A stretch of 61,531 nt of DNA from an uncultured Verrucomicrobiota bacterium (GCA_903898675.1 CAIUGM010000009.1:1-61531), one strand, 5' to 3'; numbered from the stretch's first letter, positions 1 through 9,141 are shown. A program made the numbers and translations. Notes: generated by a model not told the origin, from the letters alone.

Positions 1-2
1 AT

Positions 3-128
3 CACCGCAGCGTGCGCGCCGCCTGGCGCCAGGCCGCGGAAACCTGGCTTCGCTGCCAGGGCCTGATCACCGTCTCCCTCAACCAAAAAGTGTTACCCAA
101 TTTACCGCGAAAATATGTCCGTGATTAG
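3..128 (+). CDS. C-terminal tail of an unidentified ORF, cut by the window edge
   Basis: An open frame enters from the left edge and runs 41 codons to a TAG. Its first 28 or so residues look coding: they are rich in Arg, Ala and Trp, with codon use like the real genes here. The last part passes straight through the insertion-sequence terminal repeat at 89-103, so the tail may be a read-through of the element end. It could be the end of a transposase whose start is seen at the other end of the window, but no transposase motif is visible in this short piece. Function not recognised. Confidence 0.3.
   Translation, partial: HRSVRAAWRQAAETWLRCQGLITVSLNQKVLPNLPRKYVRD
89..103. repeat. Terminal inverted repeat of an insertion sequence (right end)
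   Basis: The 15 bases AGTGTTACCCAATTT are the exact reverse complement of bases 61429-61443 at the other end of the window. The orientation fits the right end of an element lying to the left, with the left end of another copy starting at 61429. The boundary is the extent of identity between the two ends, so the true tip may differ by a few bases. Confidence 0.6.
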
Positions 129-223
129 GAAGTACGCACACCATAGCGTTAACCGGGGGCAAGGAGCATACTGCCGCCCGAGTTAGTGTGTGAGGGCCGT
201 CCAGGGGTGGACGGCCCTTTGTG
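129..223 (+). ncRNA. Possible small structured RNA or structured 3' untranslated region
   Basis: Bases 136-191 fold into one long hairpin. Positions 136-141 pair with 186-191 (five Watson-Crick pairs and one G-U), 150-153 pair with 182-185, and 154-161 pair with 172-180 with one bulged G, leaving a 10-base loop at 162-171. A strong terminator hairpin follows directly at 194-217. Neither strand carries a convincing ORF here. I do not recognise an RNA family. It could be a small RNA with its promoter in or near the insertion-sequence end, or the 3' untranslated region of a gene cut by that element. Confidence 0.3.
194..223 (+). terminator. Rho-independent terminator
   Basis: A perfect 9-bp GC stem (194-202 with 209-217) with a 6-base loop is followed by TTTGTGTTTT. 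It ends whatever is transcribed rightwards from the left edge, and it faces the convergent end of recR. Confidence 0.75.
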
Positions 224-249
224 TTTTAGCCGGTCGCGGCCGGCCCGGA

Positions 250-843
250 TCAGGAATAATCCCGCCGGCCCTCGAGCGCGCTCTTGAGGGTCACGGCGTC
301 GGCGTAAAGCACGCCGCTGCCGCTGGGCAGGCCGAAGCCGATGCGCGACACCTTCAGGCCGGACTTGGGCAGGCGTTCCGTCAGGTAGTGGCAGGTTGCC
401 TCGCCTTCGACATCGTTGGACAGGGCAAGGATCAATTCGGTAATTTCCCCGGCCGCGATGCGCTCAAGCAGCGAGCCGAGGTTCAAGTCCTCCGGGGCCA
501 CGCCGCGGATGGGCGACAGCTTGCCGTGGAGAACGTGGTAGCGGCCGCGGTAGGCGCCGGAACGCTCGATGGCGGCGAGATCGGTCACGAACTCGACCAC
601 GCACACCTGGCCGGTGCGGCGGCGCTCGTCGGCGCAGATGGGGCAATGTTCCTGCTCGGACAGGTTGCCGCACACCACACAGCGCCGGACATTCCGGGCC
701 GCGCTTTCCAGCGCCGTGACCAGCTCCGGCAGGCGGGCCGGCTTTTCCACCAGCAGGTGCAGCGCGATCCGCTCCGCCGAGCGGTAGCCGACCCCGGGCA
801 GCTGCTTCAGCAGCTTCTGCAGATGTTCCAGCGCGGGAGTCAT
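250..843 (-). CDS. recR: Recombination mediator protein RecR
   Basis: The 197-residue product is the usual length for RecR, which works with RecF and RecO to load RecA at gaps in damaged DNA. In order it has a helix-hairpin-helix around residues 10-30 (LPGVGYRSAERIALHLL), a four-cysteine zinc finger (Cys55, Cys58, Cys67, Cys70) and a Toprim domain from about 78 to 170. I chose the ATG at 843, whose product begins MTPALEHLQKLL. The frame is open further upstream, but that extra part only translates the repeat at 847-937. It lies just downstream of ybaB on the same strand, the classic ybaB-recR pairing, although dnaX is not next to them here. Confidence 0.95.
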   Translation of the reverse strand: MTPALEHLQKLLKQLPGVGYRSAERIALHLLVEKPARLPELVTALESAARNVRRCVVCGNLSEQEHCPICADERRRTGQVCVVEFVTDLAAIERSGAYRGRYHVLHGKLSPIRGVAPEDLNLGSLLERIAAGEITELILALSNDVEGEATCHYLTERLPKSGLKVSRIGFGLPSGSGVLYADAVTLKSALEGRRDYS

Positions 844-846
844 CAG

Positions 847-937
847 GATTTTCGATTTTGGATTGTCGATTTTCGATTGTCGGACGCAGGCCGCCCGATT
901 TTCCAAATCGAAAATCGAGAATCCAAAATCGAAAATT
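847..937. repeat. Near-perfect AT-rich inverted repeat between ybaB and recR
   Basis: Bases 847-880 and 904-937 are inverted copies with arms of about 33 bases differing at about two positions, around a 23-base GC-rich centre. The arms are built from units such as GATTTTCGATTTTGG and stand out sharply from the GC-rich surroundings. The right arm reaches into the last codons of ybaB. In RNA this would be a long hairpin between the two genes. Confidence 0.85.
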
Positions 938-1244
938 AAAAGATTCCCGGCATCTGGAAGGCCGACGAAATCTTCTGCATCTCGGATTCGTTCAGGTCCT
1001 TCGCCTTCTGGGCGGCTTCCTGCACGGCGTTGAGAATCGTCTCCTCCAGCAGCTTCTTGTCCTCCTTGAGGAATTCAGCGTCGAGGGTCAGCGCGAGAAA
1101 CTTGCCGGCGCCGTTGACCTTGATCTGCACGGCGCCACCGCCGCTCGACACGTCGATCACCTGCGTCTCGAGTGATGACTGCATCGACTCGATCTGCTTC
1201 TGCATTTTCTGGGCTTGTTTGAGGAGTTTGCCTACGCCGGCCAT
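936..1244 (-). CDS. ybaB: YbaB/EbfC family nucleoid-associated protein
   Basis: This 102-residue protein matches the YbaB/EbfC family in length and pattern: an N-terminal amphipathic helix (KLLKQAQKMQKQIESMQ), a central Gly-rich strand region (SSGGGAVQIKVNGAGK) and a C-terminal helix with the family-typical run of acidic and Ala residues. Family members form dimers that bind DNA and are usually encoded beside recR, as here. The stop codon lies inside the right arm of the inverted repeat at 847-937, so the final residues may have been shaped by that repeat. Confidence 0.93.
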   Translation of the reverse strand: MAGVGKLLKQAQKMQKQIESMQSSLETQVIDVSSGGGAVQIKVNGAGKFLALTLDAEFLKEDKKLLEETILNAVQEAAQKAKDLNESEMQKISSAFQMPGIF

Positions 1245-1256
1245 GTTTGAACAGGG

Positions 1257-1284
1257 GTTGAGAGTTGAAGGTTGAGAGTTGAAA
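1257..1284. repeat. Short direct repeat island upstream of ybaB
   Basis: Two imperfect copies of TTGAGAGTTGAA lie in tandem in the short gap between the epimerase gene and ybaB. It is one of several low-complexity islands in intergenic gaps of this window; no function can be assigned. Confidence 0.5.
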
Positions 1285-1297
1285 GTGCGGCAACCGG

Positions 1298-2197
1298 CTA
1301 AGGCGACAACAATTTTTCGTAGCCCGCCCGGTAGTCCGCGAACCGCGGTTGCCAGCCGAGCATGCGCTGGATCTTGGCACTGGAGATGATCCGGTCGGGC
1401 ATCGGCTCGCCTCCGCGACGCGTGCCGGGCACCCCGTCAAAAAGCGGCATGGCCCCACCCAATCGCCGGGCCAGCCAGCGCACGACTTCCTCCCGCGGCG
1501 CCGGCGCGGTGTCGGCCACATTGAAGATCTCCTGCCGCACATCCGCCGGCGCCGTCAACCCGGCCAGCAACGCGGATACGATGTCGTCGCGATAGATCAG
1601 ATTCAAGTGATGCGCGCCACTGCCTCCGAGGGAAGTCGCGCCTTCCCTGAGCTGGTTGAGCAGATGATGCCGGCCCGGACCGTAGATGCCGGCCAGACGA
1701 AAGATGAACCAGCGTGCGCAGGCTTGGGCGGGCGCGTGCTCGAGCAACGTCTCCGACTCACGGATGATCCTGCCGTTGGGCGTGGCGCCGGGGGCCGGCA
1801 GGGTTTCGTCAACCACCGCACCCTCACCCTGCGGGTAAACCGACGTGCTGCTGGTGTAGGCCAGCGTGCCGGCCGGCGTCCGGCCCTGGGCCGCCCAGGC
1901 CAGAATGGATTTCATTCCGGCGACGTAGGACCGCTCGTAGCCGTCGGGGCCACCGCCAGAGCTGACGCAGTTCACCACGAAGTCAGCGCCACCCTCGATT
2001 TGTCCGTGCCACCCGGCGGACGACAATTCGGCCACCACCACCCGGCTGAGTCCCTGCACCCGGAGCGCGGCGGCCTTGTCCGGATTGCGCGTCAGCGCCT
2101 CGACCCGCGCCCCCGCCCCCAGCGCCGCGTGCGCCAGCGCCGTGCCGACGTAGCCGCAGCCGAAGATGACGAGCCGTTTGCCTTGAAGGGAGACCAT
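1298..2197 (-). CDS. NAD(P)-dependent epimerase/dehydratase family protein (YeeZ-like)
   Basis: The 299-residue product has an N-terminal Rossmann dinucleotide-binding motif (FGCGYVGTALA, residues about 10-20) and the later landmarks of atypical extended short-chain dehydrogenases: a TSSTSVYPQGEG segment and FRLAGIYGPGRH. This combination is typical of YeeZ-type epimerase-like proteins, whose substrate is not established. I chose the ATG at 2197 (MVSLQGKRLVIFGCGYVG), because the 21 upstream codons in the same frame only translate intergenic sequence. It lies upstream of ybaB on the same strand with a gap of about 50 bases, so co-transcription is possible. Confidence 0.8.
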   Translation of the reverse strand: MVSLQGKRLVIFGCGYVGTALAHAALGAGARVEALTRNPDKAAALRVQGLSRVVVAELSSAGWHGQIEGGADFVVNCVSSGGGPDGYERSYVAGMKSILAWAAQGRTPAGTLAYTSSTSVYPQGEGAVVDETLPAPGATPNGRIIRESETLLEHAPAQACARWFIFRLAGIYGPGRHHLLNQLREGATSLGGSGAHHLNLIYRDDIVSALLAGLTAPADVRQEIFNVADTAPAPREEVVRWLARRLGGAMPLFDGVPGTRRGGEPMPDRIISSAKIQRMLGWQPRFADYRAGYEKLLSP

Positions 2198-2246
2198 GAT
2201 TTGAACCTCGAAGGGACACAGATCCCTGAGAAATCTCAATGCATTT

Positions 2247-2315
2247 GGCCCACGGAACACACAGAATACACGGAAATAAAACCTCCGGATTCTTCCGTGT
2301 GTTCCGTGGGCAAAA
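2247..2315. repeat. Inverted repeat island, CACGGAACACAC family
   Basis: The left arm 2247-2275 contains CCCACGGAACACACAGAA and the right arm 2293-2311 is its inverted copy, with a short AT-rich centre. The same arm sequence recurs at 29148-29216, and related arms at 35207-35240 and 52789-52940. It sits between the divergent epimerase and DJ-1 genes. Confidence 0.8.
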
Positions 2316-2374
2316 AATCCGTGGATCGAAAAATTAGTGTCCCCTTAGCGCCCTTAGTGGTTAATCCTCCTGCC

Positions 2375-2914
2375 ATGCCCACCGTGCTTGTCCTGCTGGC
2401 CGATGGTTTTGAGGAGATCGAGGCGTTTGTCCCGGTCGATCTGCTGCGCCGCGCGGATATCGGGGTGACGGTCGCATCCCTCAACGAACACCGCCACGCC
2501 ACCGGGCGCAGTGGCATCACGTCGCACGCCGACGTCGCGCTGTCGTCCATCCCGGGAAAACTCTTCGACCTGCTGTTTCTGCCCGGCGGCGCCGGGGTGA
2601 AAAATCTGCGCGCCGATCCCCGCGTGCGCACCATCGTACTGGAGCATCACGCCGCCGGCCGCTGGCTCGCGGCGATTTGCGCCGCACCGACCGTCCTACA
2701 CGACTGCGGCTTGCTCACCGGCAAGCGGTACACCGCCCATTTTTCGGTGGCGGCTGAACTTCCGGCAATTCTGGCCGATGAACGTATTGTGACTGATGGC
2801 AAACTCACCACCTCCCGCGGCGCCGGGACCGCCATGGAATTCGGGTTGCATCTCGTGACACTTTTAACGTCGGCTGAAAAATCAGCCGAGATTGGCAAAG
2901 CTATTTGCCTTTAA
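2375..2914 (+). CDS. DJ-1/PfpI family protein
   Basis: This 179-residue protein has the DJ-1/PfpI fold signature: N-terminal VLVLLADGFEEIEAFVPVD with the conserved glutamate near residue 15, a central LFLPGGAG, and the nucleophile elbow LAAICAAPTVL with its cysteine around residue 105. That is the YajL/DJ-1 (ThiJ) subgroup, whose members act as protein or metabolite repair enzymes or chaperones; the precise role here is unknown. I chose the ATG at 2375. The frame is open for about 340 codons upstream, but that part is antisense to the epimerase. Confidence 0.88.
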   Translation: MPTVLVLLADGFEEIEAFVPVDLLRRADIGVTVASLNEHRHATGRSGITSHADVALSSIPGKLFDLLFLPGGAGVKNLRADPRVRTIVLEHHAAGRWLAAICAAPTVLHDCGLLTGKRYTAHFSVAAELPAILADERIVTDGKLTTSRGAGTAMEFGLHLVTLLTSAEKSAEIGKAICL

Positions 2915-3076
2915 GGCTTTGCGTAAAATCGCGCATTGCCTCCGGGCGCGCGTTCCTGTTGCATTTCTCCGGCCCTAAACCGGCCTTGGTTTGTTCGCGA
3001 ATGATCAAAATTCAGGCTTTGCCGCCTCCTGCCTGGGGAAGCGACGGGGCGAAGCTGTGGCTAGTGGCTTAACCCT

Positions 3077-4486
3077 ATGTGCGGCATAGCGGGAATTCTT
3101 TCCGCCCGGCTTGAGCCGGTGGCACGCGAAGGCGCGGTGGCCCGCATGGTTCAGCGCCAGCGTCACCGCGGCCCGGATGACGACGGGATCGCTTCCAACG
3201 GCAATGCCACGCTCGGCATGTGCCGGCTCGCGATCATCGACCCGGCCAACGGGCACCAGCCGATGGTGAGCCCGGACGGTCGCTTCACCCTGGTCTTTAA
3301 CGGCGCCATCTACAACTACCGGGAGTTGCAACCGGGGCTGACGGCCCACGGCTGGACGTTCCGCACCAACTGCGACACCGAAGTCCTGCTCGCGGCGTTC
3401 GCCCTCGAGGGCGCCGCTTGCCTGCGCCGGCTGCGCGGGATGTTTGCCTTTGCCATCTGGGATGCGACGGACCGCACGTTGTTCGCGGCCCGGGACGCCC
3501 AGGGCATCAAGCCGTTCTACTATGCCCGCCTGCCGGGCGAAGGTGTGATCTTTGCGTCAGAGCTCAACGCCCTCCTGGCCGGCGGACAGGTGCCGCGCGA
3601 AATCGATCCGGTTTCCGTCGGCGAATATCTCGCCTGGTTCAGCGTGCCGGCCCCGCGGACCATCTATCGCGGCATCGCCAACCTGCCGCCGGGGCATTGC
3701 CTCAGGGTTGACGCCGCCGGACGCGTTAAAACCGAGGCGTGGTGGCAGCTGCCGGCGCCGGTCAGCCCCGGCCGGATCGCGACCAACTACCATGATTTTG
3801 TCCACGGCCTGCGCCACCAGCTCGACGATACGATCCGGGCCCATCGCATCGCGGATGTGCCAGTCGGGGCGTTTCTGTCCGGCGGCATGGACTCGACGGC
3901 CATCGTGGGACTCATGACGCGGCACGGTGGGCCGAAGCTGAAAACCTTTTCCCTCGTCTTCGGCGAGAGCGGTTACTCCGAGCAGGCGAGCGCGCGGCTG
4001 GCCGCGCAGGCCTTCGGCACGGATCACCACGAGGAACTGATCACCGGGGCGCGCGTCGCGGCCGACCTGCCGCGGATGCTGTGGGGCAGCCTGTGGCTCG
4101 GGCTGGTCGCGGCCTTCGCGTGGTGGCACGCACCGGCGGCTGACCCCAAGCTCCTCTTTGTCACCGCTTGCGCCTGGGTGCTCCTCCTCCTGCAACCGGT
4201 GGATGATCGCCTGGTCTTGAGCCCGGCCCTGCGGTGGCTGGGTTGGGTCGGCACCTTTTCCTACTCCCTTTATCTGGTTCATGCACCCATCGTCAGCAAA
4301 TTCCGCAACTTGCTGAGCCGCCACTGGCAGCCGGCGGACCCGGGCGCCGTCTGGGTACCGGTCGCCGCTTGCGGACTGGCGGTTGCGGGGGCATGGTTAT
4401 TCTACCAACTGGCGGAACTGCGGACGGAGGCCTGGCGGAAGAATTTCCTGGGCCGGCGGCCGTCTCCTGCCGTGACCTTAAAATGA
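3077..4486 (+). CDS. Chimera: asparagine synthetase B N-terminal two-thirds fused to the C-terminus of an acyltransferase-3 protein
   Basis: Residues 1-336 are a glutamine-hydrolysing asparagine synthetase: catalytic Cys2 in MCGIAGIL, the amidotransferase motifs RHRGPDDDG and NGAIYNYREL, and the ATP pyrophosphatase loop SGGMDS at 268-273. At about residue 336 (near base 4084) the sequence switches to hydrophobic membrane segments ending in WLGWVGTFSYSLYLVHAPI, the C-terminal part of an OafA/acyltransferase-3 protein. The rest of the synthetase domain is missing, so asparagine synthesis is unlikely. The last codon overlaps the next gene in ATGA, an arrangement that suits the acyltransferase as the original upstream neighbour. 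Either a real deletion or an assembly misjoin could produce this; both halves are clear, the whole is suspect. Confidence 0.8.
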   Translation: MCGIAGILSARLEPVAREGAVARMVQRQRHRGPDDDGIASNGNATLGMCRLAIIDPANGHQPMVSPDGRFTLVFNGAIYNYRELQPGLTAHGWTFRTNCDTEVLLAAFALEGAACLRRLRGMFAFAIWDATDRTLFAARDAQGIKPFYYARLPGEGVIFASELNALLAGGQVPREIDPVSVGEYLAWFSVPAPRTIYRGIANLPPGHCLRVDAAGRVKTEAWWQLPAPVSPGRIATNYHDFVHGLRHQLDDTIRAHRIADVPVGAFLSGGMDSTAIVGLMTRHGGPKLKTFSLVFGESGYSEQASARLAAQAFGTDHHEELITGARVAADLPRMLWGSLWLGLVAAFAWWHAPAADPKLLFVTACAWVLLLLQPVDDRLVLSPALRWLGWVGTFSYSLYLVHAPIVSKFRNLLSRHWQPADPGAVWVPVAACGLAVAGAWLFYQLAELRTEAWRKNFLGRRPSPAVTLK

Positions 4487-5868
4487 AATCCTACGACCTC
4501 ATCTGCATCGGCGGCGGCAGCGCCGGATTCAATGCCGCGCGCGTCGCCACCGGCCTGGGCCGGAAGGTGGCTATCATCGACGGCGCGAAACAACTCGGCG
4601 GCCTCTGCATCCTGCGCGGCTGCATGCCTTCGAAGACCCTCATTTACGCCGCCGAGATCCTCCAGCACGCCCGGCACGCGGACAAGTTCGGCCTGAAGGT
4701 CACCGGCGCCCGCGCCGACATGAAGGCCGTGCACGCCCGGAAACTGCGGATCATCGGCGAGTTTGCCGCGGACCGCGTGAAGGCGCTCAAGGCCGGCAAG
4801 TTCGATCTCTACCAAGCCTACGCCAGTTTTGCCGACGCGCACACGCTGCAGCTCTCCGACGGCACGCGGCTCCGCGGCAAAAGCTTTCTGATCGGCACCG
4901 GCTCCAAGGTCAGCATCCCACCCGTGCCCGGTCTCCGGGAAGTGAAGTGCTGGACCAGCGACGACGTGCTCGACCTGGATTTCATCCCGAAGAGCGTGCT
5001 CGTGCTCGGCGGCGGCATCGTGGCCTGTGAACTCGCGCAGTTCCTTAACCGCATCGGCACCAAGGTCACCCTGGTCCAGCGCAGCCCGAACATCCTCCGC
5101 GAGCACTCCGAGGACGCCTCCTGTGTCGTGCAAAAGGCCTTCGTCGACGAAGGCATCGAGGTCTTCGCCGGCACGCAGATTCAGTCCGTCGCGCAGGGTA
5201 AGGGTGGCGTGACCGCGACCTTCCTGCACGACGGCAAAAAAGTCGTCCGCCGCGCCGCTCACTGTTTCAACGCCCTCGGCCGCGAGCCCAACACCGCGCG
5301 CCTCGGCCTCGCCGCCGCCGGGGTGAAAACCCGGCCCAACGGCCAGATCATCATTAACCGGTGGCAGCAGAGCAACGTGCCGCACATCTATGCCGCGGGC
5401 GACTGCTCCGGTCCGGCGGAGATCGTCCACATCGCCATCGCCCAGGGCGAACTCGCCGCCCGCCACGCCGCCAAGGTCAAGGGCCTCAAGCCGGTCGATT
5501 TCTCCCTGCTGCTCAGCGTGGTGTTCACCGATCCGCAGCTGGCCACGATCGGCGCGCTGGAGCGCGATCTCGACGAGCAGGGCGTGCCCTACCTCTGCGC
5601 CACCTACCCCTTCAACGACCACGGCAAGTCCATGCTGATGGAGGCCAACTACGGCTACGTGAAGGTCCTGGCCGAGCCCAAGCGCGGTCGCATCCTCGGC
5701 GCCGAGATCGTGGGCAAGGATGCCGGCGAGCTCATCCACTGCTTCTCGACGCCCCTTGCCATGCGCGCCACCGTCCACGACATGCTCCGCGCGCCGTGGT
5801 ACCACCCGACGTTGGCCGAGATCATCACGTATCCACTTGAGGAAATTGCCGACAAGCTCGCCCACTAA
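4483..5868 (+). CDS. Dihydrolipoyl-dehydrogenase-like FAD/NAD(P) disulfide oxidoreductase
   Basis: This 461-residue flavoprotein has an FAD-binding GGGSAGFNAA at 10-19, the redox-active CxxxxC disulfide at Cys42 and Cys47 (GGLCILRGCMPSK), a second dinucleotide-binding VLGGGIVACELA, the FAD-contacting IYAAGDCSG and a C-terminal YHPTLAE carrying the His-Glu pair of the dimer interface. It is a class I pyridine-nucleotide disulfide oxidoreductase, like lipoamide dehydrogenase or mercuric reductase. It could serve as the E3 of the pyruvate dehydrogenase encoded at 44675-48181, which has no E3 beside it, but its sequence is divergent and the substrate is open. Its ATG overlaps the preceding TGA, so it is probably translationally coupled. 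Confidence 0.85.
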   Translation: MKSYDLICIGGGSAGFNAARVATGLGRKVAIIDGAKQLGGLCILRGCMPSKTLIYAAEILQHARHADKFGLKVTGARADMKAVHARKLRIIGEFAADRVKALKAGKFDLYQAYASFADAHTLQLSDGTRLRGKSFLIGTGSKVSIPPVPGLREVKCWTSDDVLDLDFIPKSVLVLGGGIVACELAQFLNRIGTKVTLVQRSPNILREHSEDASCVVQKAFVDEGIEVFAGTQIQSVAQGKGGVTATFLHDGKKVVRRAAHCFNALGREPNTARLGLAAAGVKTRPNGQIIINRWQQSNVPHIYAAGDCSGPAEIVHIAIAQGELAARHAAKVKGLKPVDFSLLLSVVFTDPQLATIGALERDLDEQGVPYLCATYPFNDHGKSMLMEANYGYVKVLAEPKRGRILGAEIVGKDAGELIHCFSTPLAMRATVHDMLRAPWYHPTLAEIITYPLEEIADKLAH

Positions 5869-5882
5869 GTTGGCGAGTTTTG
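5857..5882 (+). terminator. Probable Rho-independent terminator overlapping the stop codon
   Basis: CTCGCC at 5857-5862 pairs with GGCGAG at 5872-5877, followed by TTTT. The stop codon of the oxidoreductase lies in the loop. The stem is only 6 bp, so the call is moderate. Confidence 0.45.
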
Positions 5883-5935
5883 TCTGCCCGATTCGACCCT
5901 TTCCGACCACCCAACCACCAGACAAGCCCAGCCGC

Positions 5936-6454
5936 ATGACCAACCATCACATCCTGAAGCTGCCGTTATATGCCGCCACGCTGCTCGCCGGCATCTGTCT
6001 GGGCGGTTGCCGCAGCACTCCGGCTGCAACCGGTCCCGACCTGACCGGTGCCTGGCGCGGGAAGGTTCAGTTCACCACGGGCGCCTATGCCGCGGTCAAG
6101 GACCTGGAATTCCTCTACCAGTTCAATACCGGCGGCACGCTGCTGGAATCTTCAAACTACGACGCCGCCCCGCCGGTCACACCGGCGTACGGCGTGTGGC
6201 GGCAGATCGGGGCGCGGCAATTCGAGGCCCGCTATGAGTATTACTGGACCAAGCCGCCGGCGGCCTTCGACGAGATCACCAAGGGCGGCGGGTGGTCGCC
6301 AGGCGGACGCGGCGTCCTGACGCAAATCATCACCCTCTCTGAAGACGGCAATTCCTTCGACTCCACGATCAAGTACGAGGTGTTCGACCAGTCAGGAAAA
6401 CCGGCCGATGCGGCCAGCGCCGCGAACGGCCAGGGGATACGGCTCAAGTTCTGA
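5936..6454 (+). CDS. Small lipoprotein of unknown function
   Basis: The 172-residue product starts with a lipoprotein signal peptide: a hydrophobic stretch LPLYAATLLAGICLGGC ending in a cysteine at about residue 25, followed by a Ser/Thr/Pro linker. The mature part has no domain I recognise. It begins LTGAWRGKVQFTTGAY and is rich in aromatic residues and short strands, reminiscent of small beta-barrel proteins that open with a 'gene product reduces or reports' type LxGxW motif. It should be anchored to the outer or inner membrane by lipid. Neighbours give no clear clue. Confidence 0.7.
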   Translation: MTNHHILKLPLYAATLLAGICLGGCRSTPAATGPDLTGAWRGKVQFTTGAYAAVKDLEFLYQFNTGGTLLESSNYDAAPPVTPAYGVWRQIGARQFEARYEYYWTKPPAAFDEITKGGGWSPGGRGVLTQIITLSEDGNSFDSTIKYEVFDQSGKPADAASAANGQGIRLKF

Positions 6455-6573
6455 TCGGCTGGACCAGAGGCGGTGGGTTCCGCAAAAAAGCGCAACCGGA
6501 CAGGCCCGACCTGAGGGCAACGTCCCCGCATTTTCCCTTTGCTGGCCCGGGTGATTTGAACAGTGATTGACCC

Positions 6574-7641
6574 ATGCCCGATTACCGCGCCCCGGATTTT
6601 CTCGTCGAATTGCTCAAAGCCAAGTCGCCCTCGGGCGCCGAGGCCCAGGCCCAGGCGGTCTACGATCATTTCGTCAAACCGCACGCCGACACCTACGCCA
6701 ACGACGCCCTGGGCTGCCGGCTGGCCACGCTCAACGTGAAAGGCGCGCCGACCGTGATGTTCGCCGGCCACATGGACGAGCTCGGCCTCATCATCACCTA
6801 CGTCAACAAGGACGGCTACCTCTACTTCGACACTATCGGCGGCCACGACAAGAGCATCATCTCCGGCCGCCGCGTCATCATCCAGACCGCCCATGGCCCC
6901 GTCAAAGGCGTCACCGGCAAGCGCGCCATCCACCTTATGGAGGAGTCCGACCGTAAAAAGGTGCCGGAAATCCACGAGATCTGGATCGATATCGCGGCCA
7001 AGACCAAGGCCGAGGCCCTCAAGCGCGTCGCCATCGGCGACGTGGCGACTTACGATCATGAATTCGAGCTCATCAACGGCAGCGTCGGCACCGCCCGCGC
7101 CTTCGACAACAAGGTCGGCGCCTACGTCGTCGGCGAAGCCCTGATCCGGCTGGCCAAGGAGAAGGCCAAGCTGGGGGCCCGGATCGTCTCCGTCGCCACC
7201 ACCCAGGAGGAGATCGGGGTCCGCGGGGCGCAGACCTCCGCCTTCTCGGTCGATCCGCACATCGCCCTCGCCGTGGATGTCGGCCACGCGACCGACCACC
7301 CGGACTGCGACCCGCGCAAGTATGGCGAGACCAAGCTCGGCGGCGGCCCGATCCTCTGCCGCGGCCCGAACATCAACCCGAAGGTTTACGACCGCCTCGT
7401 GGCCTGCGCGAAGAAGGCCAAGATCACGGTCCAGTTCGACGCCGACCCGCGCCCGACCGGGACCGACGCCCGCGCAATCCAGATGGCCCGCGGCGGCGTG
7501 GCCTGCGGCCTGGTTTCCATTCCACTCCGCTACATGCACACGCCCAGCGAGGTGGTGGACCTGGAGGACGTCGAGAATTGCGTGAAGCTTTTCGTCGCCT
7601 TCGCCAAGTCGATCGAGAAAGGCGAAAGCTTTAATTGGTGA
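6574..7641 (+). CDS. M42 family metallopeptidase (aminopeptidase)
   Basis: The 355-residue length and motifs fit M42 cytosolic aminopeptidases, which form dodecameric shells that trim N-terminal residues from peptides. Visible metal and catalytic motifs are AGHMDELG (His66, Asp68), ARAFDNKVGA (bridging Asp), TTQEEIGVRGA (general base and metal-binding Glu), VDVGHATDHP and a C-terminal YMHTPSEVVD with the last metal His. All are intact. It stands alone between a lipoprotein gene and the convergent clpX, sharing a terminator with clpX. Confidence 0.92.
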   Translation: MPDYRAPDFLVELLKAKSPSGAEAQAQAVYDHFVKPHADTYANDALGCRLATLNVKGAPTVMFAGHMDELGLIITYVNKDGYLYFDTIGGHDKSIISGRRVIIQTAHGPVKGVTGKRAIHLMEESDRKKVPEIHEIWIDIAAKTKAEALKRVAIGDVATYDHEFELINGSVGTARAFDNKVGAYVVGEALIRLAKEKAKLGARIVSVATTQEEIGVRGAQTSAFSVDPHIALAVDVGHATDHPDCDPRKYGETKLGGGPILCRGPNINPKVYDRLVACAKKAKITVQFDADPRPTGTDARAIQMARGGVACGLVSIPLRYMHTPSEVVDLEDVENCVKLFVAFAKSIEKGESFNW

Positions 7642-7647
7642 GCGGGC

Positions 7648-7718
7648 GTAGCGGCAGGCCTCCGTGCCTGCCGTGGCAGATATCACGTTCGGAGGGCGCA
7701 GCGAGTCTGCGCCCCTAC
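7648..7718. repeat. Two adjacent palindromic elements (CGGCAGG and GGGCGCAGC families)
   Basis: Bases 7648-7673 are the reverse complement of 32912-32937 with one mismatch in 26. Bases 7692-7718 contain GAGGGCGCAGCGAGTCTGCG and belong to a family with further copies at 44507-44533 (inverted) and 49362-49389. Each element is itself palindromic. They sit in the convergent gap between the M42 gene and clpX, just before the terminator. Confidence 0.85.
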
Positions 7719-7726
7719 CGACCGAC

Positions 7727-7764
7727 AAAAAGGCGCGACCGTTACCGGGCGCGCCTTTTTGTTT
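7727..7764. terminator. Bidirectional Rho-independent terminator
   Basis: AAAAAGGCGCG at 7727-7737 pairs fully with CGCGCCTTTTT at 7750-7760, and GTTTT follows. With A-runs on one side and T-runs on the other it can terminate both the M42 gene and clpX. Confidence 0.9.
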
Positions 7765-7779
7765 TAAATTCCTAATTCC

Positions 7780-9075
<1,296 letters not shown>

Positions 9076-9141
9076 GAGGAAAGCTTCGGGTCCGGCCGGC
9101 GGTTAGTCGAGGGATTTTACGGGCCGGCGCCGCAGGGAAAC

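Noticed and set aside
1349..2374. Long upstream extension of the DJ-1 protein frame
   Set aside because: The first 342 codons are antisense to the epimerase and cross a repeat island; the family N-terminus begins at the ATG at 2375.
4402..5943. Minus-strand open frame of 513 codons across the disulfide oxidoreductase
   Set aside because: It is antisense to a gene with full FAD, disulfide and His-Glu motifs. Its product is a low-complexity run of Asp, Gly, Leu and Val, typical of antisense frames in GC-rich DNA.
7727..7764. Member of the dispersed repeat families
   Set aside because: The stem flanked by A and T runs and its place between convergent genes fit an ordinary bidirectional terminator, and no second copy was seen.
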